Below, piece after piece: positions 15,963 to 23,691 of a stretch of DNA of 34,968 nt. Position 1 is the first letter of the stretch. Each line of letters starts with the position of its first letter. The notes under the pieces are model-generated. The model worked only from the letters and a program-made list of their open reading frames with translations, was not told the origin of the DNA and made no database searches. The stretch spans positions 1 through 34,968 of the forward strand of contig JABAQQ010000061.1 of the NCBI GenBank assembly GCA_019187225.1, read 5' to 3'. Both the position numbers and the translations under genes were made by a program. The stretch is from Saprospiraceae bacterium. GTDB taxonomy: Bacteria > Bacteroidota > Bacteroidia > Chitinophagales > Saprospiraceae.

Positions 15963-16763
15963 ATGAACTATCTGAACAATCCAATCGAAGCGCCCCAATC
16001 ATCTGCCGGCAGCATCTTCGTACAATGGGCTATCGGAATTACATCGGATATCAACTCTAAATCAGAACATTCAATGTACACTTTACCAGGTTATCCTTTA
16101 AAAACAATCATTCTCTCTGCGCCGGAAGAGGAGCAATACAAAAGGCAGGCATCTGACCGCCTGAAGAGTATGTTTGCCCAACATAAAGCGATAGAATTGA
16201 AGTCGTCAATTCCGGAAATCGCAGATGCATCTACAGAAAAAGAAGTCGCAAAAACGATTGAAAACAGCGATTTAATTCTTTTGCTGGTTAGTGAACAGTA
16301 TCTAAAGTCGGCCCTTCATAATAATACTGTTATTCGTAAAGCGCTTCAGAACAGGAAGAATGGCATATCCAATGTGGTGCCTATTCTGGTACGAGACTGT
16401 AATTGGGAACAAGATTCCTTTTTGAACGAAATAGAGGTGCTAACGTATTATTTATTTTGGGAGGAACGTGGCGAAGCCATTTATCACAGCCCCGATTCGG
16501 AACATGCGGAAGAAAGATGGGATGTGCTACTTATGAATAAACTGTCACCCCTGTTGAATGATATCCGCAAGCAAAAACTTGCGCAGTATCCGGCGGATGA
16601 ACGATTACGCCTTGTTATAAAATTAGAAGAGCAATCTGCAGTTGTGAAGGCAGCAAAAGAACAAGCCATCAAGAAAGGAAATTATGAAGAAGCCGCCAAC
16701 CTTCGGGATTGGGAAGTAAAACTGCTCACAGATCTGGAGTTTCTTCGGATAGTAAACCATTGA
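15963..16763 (+). CDS. TIR-domain protein, catalytic Glu apparently missing
   Basis: The protein has 266 residues from the ATG at 15963. A TIR-like fold covers about residues 46-200: KTIILSAPEEE as first strand, ENSDLILLLVSEQYLKS at 100-116, and NVVPILVRDCNWEQDSF at 137-153, which match the bacterial TIR pattern 'sD.iilllS..yl.S ... viPvlvR.cdW'. In NAD-cleaving TIRs a Glu follows the S-x-x-C/Y block. Here the aligned stretch is HNNTVIRKAL, with no Glu. Residues about 230-255 (EQAIKKGNYEEAANLRDWEV) resemble a UVR motif. It lies 45 bp before a second AT-rich gene in the same direction. A signalling, self/non-self or defence role is inferred, not shown. Confidence 0.72.
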   Translation: MNYLNNPIEAPQSSAGSIFVQWAIGITSDINSKSEHSMYTLPGYPLKTIILSAPEEEQYKRQASDRLKSMFAQHKAIELKSSIPEIADASTEKEVAKTIENSDLILLLVSEQYLKSALHNNTVIRKALQNRKNGISNVVPILVRDCNWEQDSFLNEIEVLTYYLFWEERGEAIYHSPDSEHAEERWDVLLMNKLSPLLNDIRKQKLAQYPADERLRLVIKLEEQSAVVKAAKEQAIKKGNYEEAANLRDWEVKLLTDLEFLRIVNH

Positions 16764-16808
16764 ATATGATAATTCCAATCGCTTTCAGCCGAAATAAACT
16801 AGTAAAAT

Positions 16809-18026
16809 ATGGCAAAACAACGACTGCATACAACAAACAGAAGGCCACCCAAGATGGAAGTGCCTTATCAATTGGCGAAAACCCTATGGGGCAAGGTGTG
16901 GGAAAAATTCGAGGAGGAAGAGGCCGCTAAAATCAAATTAATAAAACATGTGGAAAAACTGAATCTGTTACAACAAAAAACCGGTGTGGGTGCTTCCGTT
17001 CTCACGAAATTAAAGAAGGCAGCTGAACTTACATTCATTCCCGACCCGCCGGTCATCAAAATGAGCCGTGAGACAATCAACGGCCTCTGCAATTACTTGC
17101 CGGATGACGCACTCAGGCAATGTATCCTCGAACCGGAAGCGTTCGCTTTATACAAATACCTGGGCAAATATGAATTATATTGGCGGGATAGAAAAGATGG
17201 CGTTGCCACTATATTGCAAAGCGAACTTAAATTGGATGCTGGCGGCGTCACGCTTTCCGGCGAAGCCGGAAGCGCAACCGGCGGACGAATGATGCTGAAA
17301 AACGCCAACTTGTTTTTTACAGTGGAAAATGAAAATAAAAACTCAAATTTCATCTTCAACGTCGGCACGGTCGGCACCGAACATCTTTCTTACATTCCGG
17401 GACTTTGCCAGACACTCAATGCCGATGTCAGGCCTGTCAATATGGCGGTTGTACTTTTCCGGAAAAGTGAAACAGACCAGGAACCAGATCGGGCATTGTT
17501 GGAACGTTATTTCGATAAATTCCGGGGGCGTGAATTTGTACCGGGGGTGAAGTTGTCGTGGTTTAACCTTACACAGCCGCCTTATCGCATCAGCGGTTTG
17601 TTTGGCAACTGGTATATCTACCATGCCTACAAAGATATCATTCGCCGGGGAAAAATCAGCATCGATGGCGAACGGCGGATAACTTATGTCGGCACAATAC
17701 ATAAGTTCAACCAGGGGCATATTGAGATCTTCAACAACACTAATATTTCCATAACATTGTGCAACGATTCCAAAATCCTGCACCTGCTCGGCCGCATCGG
17801 CGATCAATCGGACCTCAGTTCGCGTACACGCATCCGGTGCATTTTTTCTTCTACCGGCAAGGGCGGTTCGACACTCAAAGCAGGCGTGTCGCTGATGATC
17901 CGGGAGACGGAAATAACATTCGACGAGATGAGCCCCGCATATATTGTCAGTGAAGAGAACTCCAGGTATCTGAGTGACGAAGACCTGAAACTGATTTTGA
18001 ACGCACCCGAAGATATAGAAATATGA
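16809..18026 (+). CDS. Unknown protein paired with the TIR-domain protein
   Basis: I do not recognise this 405-residue protein. It has a basic N-terminus (MAKQRLHTTNRRPPK), a charged helical stretch (WGKVWEKFEEEEAAKIKLIKH) and a second helix block (SRETINGLCNYLPDDALRQCI, about 86-106) that could bind DNA or another protein. The remaining 290 residues look beta-rich, with KYLGKYELYWRDRK at about 117-130, GNWYIYHAYKDIIRRGKISID in the middle and ITFDEMSPAYIVSEENSRYL near the end. No signal peptide or membrane segment is seen, so it is probably cytoplasmic. The layout (possible adaptor helix, then sensor-like beta domain) and pairing with a TIR protein suggest partner or sensor. Confidence 0.7.
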   Translation: MAKQRLHTTNRRPPKMEVPYQLAKTLWGKVWEKFEEEEAAKIKLIKHVEKLNLLQQKTGVGASVLTKLKKAAELTFIPDPPVIKMSRETINGLCNYLPDDALRQCILEPEAFALYKYLGKYELYWRDRKDGVATILQSELKLDAGGVTLSGEAGSATGGRMMLKNANLFFTVENENKNSNFIFNVGTVGTEHLSYIPGLCQTLNADVRPVNMAVVLFRKSETDQEPDRALLERYFDKFRGREFVPGVKLSWFNLTQPPYRISGLFGNWYIYHAYKDIIRRGKISIDGERRITYVGTIHKFNQGHIEIFNNTNISITLCNDSKILHLLGRIGDQSDLSSRTRIRCIFSSTGKGGSTLKAGVSLMIRETEITFDEMSPAYIVSEENSRYLSDEDLKLILNAPEDIEI

Positions 18027-18320
18027 CAGGAAGGATTTAATTCGGTTTTTATTGGCGAATAAAAATGCACAGAGGTTTTATACAACCATAAAGCAATGGT
18101 TATCAATGAAATAGATTCCGTAAAATTCAACAGAAGCATTGTAATTTCCTGTTTATTTATTGCCATATAAAGTCGCACTTCCAACAACGGAATGAAAAGA
18201 TTTGCCTTAATTTTGTCGTACTGCTTTCCGCTGATATTCAGATTTCATGAGAGGTTGAACCGAACCCTGGTTTGATAAAAAGTAGGTGTGTCCCAATTTT
18301 TCGATAAAACTCTTATTGCC
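18027..18320. other. AT-rich intergenic region, no gene seen
   Basis: A stretch of 294 bp between the TIR locus and the transglutaminase gene. It holds a TAATTTTG box at 18208-18215 (plus) with no well-spaced TTG. No RNA gene or terminator was recognised. Confidence 0.5.
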
Positions 18321-19277
18321 ATGAAAATAGCATTATTATTCGTCCTTTTCACCGCTTTTTCCCTTTCCGCGCAACCGGCATACGAAAAAGCCGACTCCAT
18401 CGCCAAAACCTTCAGCGAGTCGTATACCAACGCCGCCGACCTCGCCCAAAAACTGGTCCGGCCTTTCCACAGGGAGGAAGAAAAAGCGCGGGTCATTTTT
18501 GCCTGGATAGGGCACAACATCCGATACGACGTTAAAAAATACAAGGATCCGCCGCCCAGACCCCGCGTTACCGGACGCACACCCCAAGAGTTGAGTGAGA
18601 ACATACAAAAATGGGAAGAAAATGAACTCAAAAATACCCTCCGCAACAAAAAAGGTGTCTGCGCTGATTACAGCCGTCTGTTTCAGGCTATGTGTGATGC
18701 CGTACGCCTCGAATGTGCCACCGTGACCGGCATTTCCAGAAAGCCAAGTGGCAGAGCAGGAAGCGACCATGCCTGGAATGCGGTCAAAATAGGGGGGCAA
18801 TGGCGTCTGCTCGACGCGACCTGGGGCGCAGGTTATGTGGACGACGACGACGAACGGTTCGTACGCCGCTATACGCCTGCTTTCTTTTTCACGCCTCCTT
18901 CGTTTTTTATCATCCATCATTTGCCGGAAGACGATAAATGGCAATTGCTCGAAAAACCGGTCTCGAAAAAACAATTCACCGCTCAGCCGATGGTTGATTT
19001 CAGCAATCCGGAATTTCCTTTGGAAGCGTTTATACCGGAAAACGGAAAAATCACTCCTGCGAACGGCAAGGCCGAAATCCGGCTCAAATTCGGCAAAATA
19101 CCCGAAGTGTTTGTCGTGGCCGCCGGAAAAACAAGGGAGCTCCCGGCACAACTGCTAAAAAAAGACGACGGTTGGGTCGTCCTGGCGTTTTCGCCGGGCA
19201 GGGCTTCGGAAATCAGTGTATTTGTTGGAAAAAGCAGGCGAAAGACCATGCTGCTGGCGGAATTTTCAGTGGAATAA
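18321..19277 (+). CDS. Secreted transglutaminase-like (cysteine peptidase fold) protein
   Basis: The protein has 318 residues from the ATG at 18321, which begins a signal peptide (MKIALLFVLFTAFSLSAQ). The transglutaminase core follows: EEEKARVIFAWIGHNIRYD near 50-70, the nucleophile in RNKKGVCADYSRLFQAMC (Cys about 115), the His of DHAWNAVKIGGQWRLLDATWG and the Asp of the same stretch (about 150-170). The triad Cys, His, Asp is complete. DDDDERFVRRYTPAFFFTPP resembles the end of the domain in 'kyphoscoliosis peptidase'-type relatives. A C-terminal 90-residue region is beta-rich. Function is unknown. Secretion suggests action on periplasmic or surface proteins. Confidence 0.85.
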   Translation: MKIALLFVLFTAFSLSAQPAYEKADSIAKTFSESYTNAADLAQKLVRPFHREEEKARVIFAWIGHNIRYDVKKYKDPPPRPRVTGRTPQELSENIQKWEENELKNTLRNKKGVCADYSRLFQAMCDAVRLECATVTGISRKPSGRAGSDHAWNAVKIGGQWRLLDATWGAGYVDDDDERFVRRYTPAFFFTPPSFFIIHHLPEDDKWQLLEKPVSKKQFTAQPMVDFSNPEFPLEAFIPENGKITPANGKAEIRLKFGKIPEVFVVAAGKTRELPAQLLKKDDGWVVLAFSPGRASEISVFVGKSRRKTMLLAEFSVE

Positions 19278-19495
19278 CGCGTGAAACTACTCCACCCGAC
19301 ATGGTTTTTCATGTAATTGTTGAAATGCCGCCCGGCGTTCCTGCCTAACGTCTAATCTACCTTTTATCCGGTTTTTTTTATTGCATTCAACTGGTGTATA
19401 CGCATCACCGGAGGTAAATCTTTTTCGCCCATCGGTATCCCGGATTCGATCATCATCCCACAATTTCCTCCTAATTAAAATTTAAAATTAACACG

Positions 19496-21619
19496 ATGAA
19501 AACGTTCTCAAACATCCATCCGATCCTGTTGGCGGCTTGCCTGATTATGACGCAGAAAACTGCCGCCCAACACATCCCCGATCCCAATTTCGCCAATGCC
19601 ATCCGCGCCCAATGCCCGACCTGTATTGACCTTAATGACGATCTGACGCCAGTTGCCCAAACTCTGACCGAGCTTAATGTTCCAAACGCCAACATTTCCG
19701 ATCTTAGTGGGATAGAAGGATTTATAAGTCTGACAAATTTTAATTGCCCCGGCAATCAGCTGACTTTCCTGCCTGTTTTACCGTCAGGGCTGTTGGGTTT
19801 GGGTTGCGCCAACAATCAATTGAATTCGCTGCCGCCTTTGCCACCGGGATTGCGAAGTTTGAGCTGCCAGAACAATCAATTGAATTCCCTACCGGCTTTA
19901 CCCAACAGCATCTTGATTTTGCAATGCTACTTCAATCAATTGACTTCTTTACCTTCTTTACCCACCAGTTTGGTTATTTTTGAATGCAGCTTCAATCAAT
20001 TGAATTCCCTCCCCGCTTTGCCTTCAGGTCTGGTAGGTTTGTATTGTGTTGCCAATCAACTCAATAGCCTGCCAGCACTGCCTGCCAGCCTGACAAATTT
20101 GCAATGCAGTTCCAATCCCTTGGGTACTCTTCCGGCATTGTCCGTCAGTCTGAAAAATATGCAGTGCAACAACAACCAACTGAGCTCATTGCCTACCCTT
20201 CCTCCTGATCTTGAAGTTCTGTTCTGCGAAGAAAATCAACTGAGTTCATTGCCAACACTGCCCGGCAGTCTGAAAAAACTCTTTTGTACCACCAATCAAT
20301 TGATCACTTTACCAGATCTACCGGAAGGTTTGGAGCATTTGGAGTGTGGTGTCGCCCCCTTGATTTCTTTACCGGCGCTGCCCGCCAGTTTAAAGGTTTT
20401 GGCTTTCGGTCTTACCCCTCTGACGTCGCTTCCGGCTTTGCCTGCAGGACTGGAAGTTTTGGCTTGCGCTGGGAATCAACTCAGTTCGCTTCCCGAACTT
20501 CCGGCAAGTCTGTTGTACTTGCAATGCGGTCAGAATCAACTGACTTCCCTGCCTGCCTTGTCTCCCAACCTGCTGGAATTAAACTGTGTCTCCAATCAAC
20601 TGAGTATGTTGCCGGAACTGCCTGCCAGTTTGGTGTTCCTGGGCTGTGGTGACAATCCCGCGCTACGCTGTCTTCCGATACTACCCGATGGGTTGAATGT
20701 ACTTGTTACGACCGGCACTTCCGTTACGTGTATCCCCAATTTGCCTTCCGAAATTCAACGTATCCGCCCTGAACTTCCTTTATGTCTAACGATCAATGAG
20801 GTCTGCAATGGCGAAGACGACAACTGCGACGGCGTTGTGGACGAAGGTTGCGACGGCGATGGCGACGGTTATACCATCGGCCAGGGCGACTGCGACGACA
20901 ATGATGCCGACCGTTTCCCTGGCAATCCCGAAATTTGCAACGATGGCAAAGACAATAACTGCGACGGTCAGACCGACGAGGGCTGTGCGGCCGATGTTGA
21001 TGGAGACGGGATCAACGACGACAGCGACAATTGTTTAGAAACGCCCAATCCCGACCAGGCCGACAGCGATTGCGACGGTGCGGGCGATGCCTGCGACTTT
21101 TGTCCCGGCGGCGACGATGGTGTGGACAATGATGAGGACGGTATACCTGACTGCCATGTCTTTCCAGGCATGGACTTCCTGCCAATGGCCTGGCGCTGCG
21201 GCAACAACTCCAACAAAGTGTACGTATGTCACAACGGCGAAAATACGCTGTGTATCAGTCCGAGTGCCGTACTCGCTCATTTAGAACACGGCGATTATAT
21301 AGGTCCTTGTGACAATGCCATTTGTGCAGAAAACCGCAGCATAACTAACTTCAACTCAATATTCAATGCCGACGTAAGGCTGTATCCCAATCCTGCTGCC
21401 CAGGAGGCGTGGCTCGACCTTTCGGTGTATACAGACTTGTCCTGCACGGTTCGCCTGACAGATGCTAACGGTATAATGCTACGCACGCTGTTCATTCTGC
21501 AGGGTTCGGCAAGACTGGTTCGCCTGGATTTGAACGGTTTATCATCCGGGGTTTATTTCATTCAAATTTTACCCGAAACCGGCAAAGCGAAAACCATCAA
21601 ACTGGTATTGAAGGGATGA
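19496..21619 (+). CDS. Surface protein: YopM-type LRRs, metal-binding motif, thrombospondin type 3 repeats, T9SS sorting domain
   Basis: The protein has 707 residues. A signal peptide (to about Ala24) is followed by an N-terminal cap and about sixteen exact 20-residue leucine-rich repeats (residues about 92-415) of the form LPxLPxxLxxLxCxxNQLxS, the short type seen in YopM and IpaH. Then come a MopE-like metal-binding motif (CNGEDDNCDGVVDEGCDGDG and a second CNDGKDNNCDGQTDEGC, about 437-497), a thrombospondin type 3 segment (DVDGDGINDDSDNC, about 500-555), a VYVCHNGENTLCISPSAVL module (about 575) and a C-terminal T9SS domain (VRLYPNPAAQE at about 626 to LKG-end with GVYFIQI). It is exported by the T9SS and should bind Ca2+. 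Confidence 0.93.
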   Translation: MKTFSNIHPILLAACLIMTQKTAAQHIPDPNFANAIRAQCPTCIDLNDDLTPVAQTLTELNVPNANISDLSGIEGFISLTNFNCPGNQLTFLPVLPSGLLGLGCANNQLNSLPPLPPGLRSLSCQNNQLNSLPALPNSILILQCYFNQLTSLPSLPTSLVIFECSFNQLNSLPALPSGLVGLYCVANQLNSLPALPASLTNLQCSSNPLGTLPALSVSLKNMQCNNNQLSSLPTLPPDLEVLFCEENQLSSLPTLPGSLKKLFCTTNQLITLPDLPEGLEHLECGVAPLISLPALPASLKVLAFGLTPLTSLPALPAGLEVLACAGNQLSSLPELPASLLYLQCGQNQLTSLPALSPNLLELNCVSNQLSMLPELPASLVFLGCGDNPALRCLPILPDGLNVLVTTGTSVTCIPNLPSEIQRIRPELPLCLTINEVCNGEDDNCDGVVDEGCDGDGDGYTIGQGDCDDNDADRFPGNPEICNDGKDNNCDGQTDEGCAADVDGDGINDDSDNCLETPNPDQADSDCDGAGDACDFCPGGDDGVDNDEDGIPDCHVFPGMDFLPMAWRCGNNSNKVYVCHNGENTLCISPSAVLAHLEHGDYIGPCDNAICAENRSITNFNSIFNADVRLYPNPAAQEAWLDLSVYTDLSCTVRLTDANGIMLRTLFILQGSARLVRLDLNGLSSGVYFIQILPETGKAKTIKLVLKG

Positions 21620-21679
21620 TGCAGACTGAAAACCAATTGAAAAACATCCTTTTACACCGAACCTGTATCTACCCCTCAG

Positions 21680-21710
21680 AGCAGTCGCCCATATCGGCGG
21701 CTGCTTTTTT
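21680..21710 (+). terminator. Intrinsic terminator after the LRR/T9SS gene
   Basis: AGCAGTCGCC (21680-21689) pairs with GGCGGCTGCT (21696-21705), with one G-U pair and a 6-nt loop, followed by TTTTTT. It lies 60 bases after the stop codon. Confidence 0.85.
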
Positions 21711-21774
21711 ATAGATAAAATTTGATCCGCAATCTTGCCAGCAACCCTATTTTTACCCCCAAAACAAGATTTCT

Positions 21775-22287
21775 GTGGACAACAACCAACAACCCGCTTC
21801 CACCGGGGCTACCGCGGATAAACCCTCCGACCCCGACCTCGCCCGTCTTGACGCCCTCGCCAAACTTCTCGACGACCAGTTCCGCATCCCCGGCACCAAC
21901 GTACGTTTCGGGCTCGACGGCATCATCGGGCTCGTGCCCTATGCGGGCGACGTGGCGGGCTTTATCGTGTCGGGCATTCTGTTGCGCATGATGATCAAGC
22001 GCGGCGCCGGGCCCCTGCTGATGCTGCAAATGATGGGCAATTTCGCTTTCGACGCGGTCATGGGCGTCATACCCATAGCAGGCGATATTTTTGACTTCGG
22101 CTACAAAGCCAATCGCCGCAATGTGGCTTTGCTGCAACATTATTACGCCGAAGGGAAAGCCCGCCCCAGCGCCAAATGGTCGCTCGCACTGCTCGGTATT
22201 TTGTTTTTTATCCTTTTTGCCCTGCTCATCTGGGGGATATGGAAGCTGGCGGCATTACTGGTGGGATGGGTTTGGGGGTTATTTTAG
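21775..22287 (+). CDS. DUF4112 family membrane protein
   Basis: This 170-residue protein starts at a GTG. A short polar N-terminus leads to LDALAKLLDDQFRIPGTNVR, then FGLDGIIGLVPYAGDVAGFIV and FDAVMGVIPIAGDIFDFGYKANRRNVALL, which are the conserved GDxxGxxPxxGD motifs of DUF4112. Three or so membrane segments include a long C-terminal one rich in Leu, Ile and Trp. Function is unknown. Its stop codon abuts an octamer repeat array that begins at its last base. Confidence 0.88.
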   Translation: MDNNQQPASTGATADKPSDPDLARLDALAKLLDDQFRIPGTNVRFGLDGIIGLVPYAGDVAGFIVSGILLRMMIKRGAGPLLMLQMMGNFAFDAVMGVIPIAGDIFDFGYKANRRNVALLQHYYAEGKARPSAKWSLALLGILFFILFALLIWGIWKLAALLVGWVWGLF

Positions 22288-22414
22288 GTTGGCGGGTTGG
22301 CGGGTTAACGGGTTGGCGGGTTGGCGGGTTTGCGGGTTTGCGGGTTGGCGGGTTGGCGGGTTTAAAGTCTACGATCTGCCCTCGCCAACCCGCAAACCCG
22401 TTAACCTATTAACC
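22287..22414. repeat. Octamer array (GGTTGGCG) followed by its inverted copy
   Basis: Nine to ten 8-bp units run from 22287 to 22366 (GGTTGGCG, GGTTAACG, GGTTTGCG types). After a 16-bp spacer, four inverted units follow at 22383-22414 (CGCCAACC, CGCAAACC, CGTTAACC, TATTAACC). The last two full units of GGTTTGCG and GGTTGGCG at 22335-22350 pair perfectly with 22383-22398. It fills the space between DUF4112 and the Lnb-like gene. Confidence 0.9.
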
Positions 22415-22452
22415 CAATTTTTCTGATCTTCGCCGCCGCAAAAACTGCTTGG

Positions 22453-23610
22453 ATGAAACGCCTCATATTTCTTGCCTTCGCGCTTGTCGCCGGAAAATCA
22501 TTTTCCCAGCCCCCTGTAACCCTCTCCGACAGCGCCCACGTCAGCTTGATGACCGTGGCGCCGGGCGAAATGTTGTACAGTACCTTTGGCCACAGCGCCA
22601 TTCGTTTTTTTGACCCTGCCCACTACCTCGACCGGTGTTACAACTACGGCACATTCGACTTCGAACAGCCGAATTTTATCCTGAAGTTTTGCAGGGGAAA
22701 ACTGCTCTATTTCCTCGACATCGAACCCTGCAAAGGCTTCGTGCGCGGCAATCTGCTCGATCAGCGCGCCATGAAAGAGCAGATGCTGAACCTGAGCCGG
22801 GAGCAGAAGCAATTGCTTTTCAATATTTTACAGGAAAATGCCCGCGAGGAAAACCGCTATTACAAATACGACTTTTTCTACGACAACTGCGCTACCCGCA
22901 TCCGCGACGTGGTGGAAAAGGCGTTCGACCGGCCCATCGCCTGGGACAGCAGCCGCTTAGCATTGGGTACTACCATGCGCCAACTGCTGAACCCTTATAT
23001 GGCTCACCTGCCCTGGACGCACTTCGGTATGAATCTCGGCTTAGGCTACGCCGCCGATCGCCGGGCATTGGCCGAAGATTTTATGTTCCTCCCCGATTAC
23101 GTGCACGATATGTTTGCCACTGCCCGCATCAACGATTCCACCCTCTTAGTCAAATCGGAGCGGCACATTCCTGAGTATTCGTTCCCGACACCCGAATTCA
23201 AACCCGGCTTTTTCGGTCGTCCGCTGTGGGTAATGAGTCTTGTGGCGTTGATCGGGCTGGCAAGTATGTTCAACCGGCGAACGGAACGGATTTTCGACGC
23301 CGTCTTTTGGTTCGTGCTGGGAATAGCGGGACTGTTGATTGCCTTCCTTTGGTTTGCTACCGACCATACGTCCACGAAAACGAATTTCAACCTGTTGTGG
23401 GCTTTGCCGACCCATGTGCTGGTTTTTTGGCGCAGCCACAAGGGTGGGTGGATACGCCAATATTTTTTGGTCGCGGGTGCGCTGGCTTTGCTGACGCTTG
23501 TATGCTGGAAAATCATTCCGCAGGAAATGCCTGTGGAGGCTATGCCGCTTGTGGTTTTAGTAGCTGCGAAGGGATTGTGGAAGTATTTTGACAAAAAAAT
23601 ACAGGTTTGA
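22453..23610 (+). CDS. DUF4105 (Lnb-like) protein
   Basis: The protein has 385 residues with a signal peptide (MKRLIFLAFALVAGKSFSQ). The DUF4105 domain covers about residues 25-230: MLYSTFGHSAIRFFDP with His47, YNYGTFDFEQPNFILKFCRGKLLYFL and FFYDNCATRIRDVVEKAF with Cys146, the likely catalytic His and Cys. Four membrane segments fill the last 150 residues. In Bacteroides the DUF4105 family member Lnb has been reported to N-acylate lipoproteins. This gene could do the same, as Bacteroidota usually lack Lnt. The role here is inferred from family. An octamer array lies just upstream. Confidence 0.85.
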   Translation: MKRLIFLAFALVAGKSFSQPPVTLSDSAHVSLMTVAPGEMLYSTFGHSAIRFFDPAHYLDRCYNYGTFDFEQPNFILKFCRGKLLYFLDIEPCKGFVRGNLLDQRAMKEQMLNLSREQKQLLFNILQENAREENRYYKYDFFYDNCATRIRDVVEKAFDRPIAWDSSRLALGTTMRQLLNPYMAHLPWTHFGMNLGLGYAADRRALAEDFMFLPDYVHDMFATARINDSTLLVKSERHIPEYSFPTPEFKPGFFGRPLWVMSLVALIGLASMFNRRTERIFDAVFWFVLGIAGLLIAFLWFATDHTSTKTNFNLLWALPTHVLVFWRSHKGGWIRQYFLVAGALALLTLVCWKIIPQEMPVEAMPLVVLVAAKGLWKYFDKKIQV

Positions 23611-23691
23611 ATTTGAGAGTCTGAAAGAAAGCAGTCGCAGGACGGCCAAAGCGTTTCAACAAATCAAGGAACATTATGGTATTCCGGGCGC

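Noticed and set aside
15963-18026. TIR locus considered as a Thoeris system
   Set aside because: The partner does not show a ThsA-type NADase or SIR2 domain, and the TIR protein lacks the catalytic Glu.
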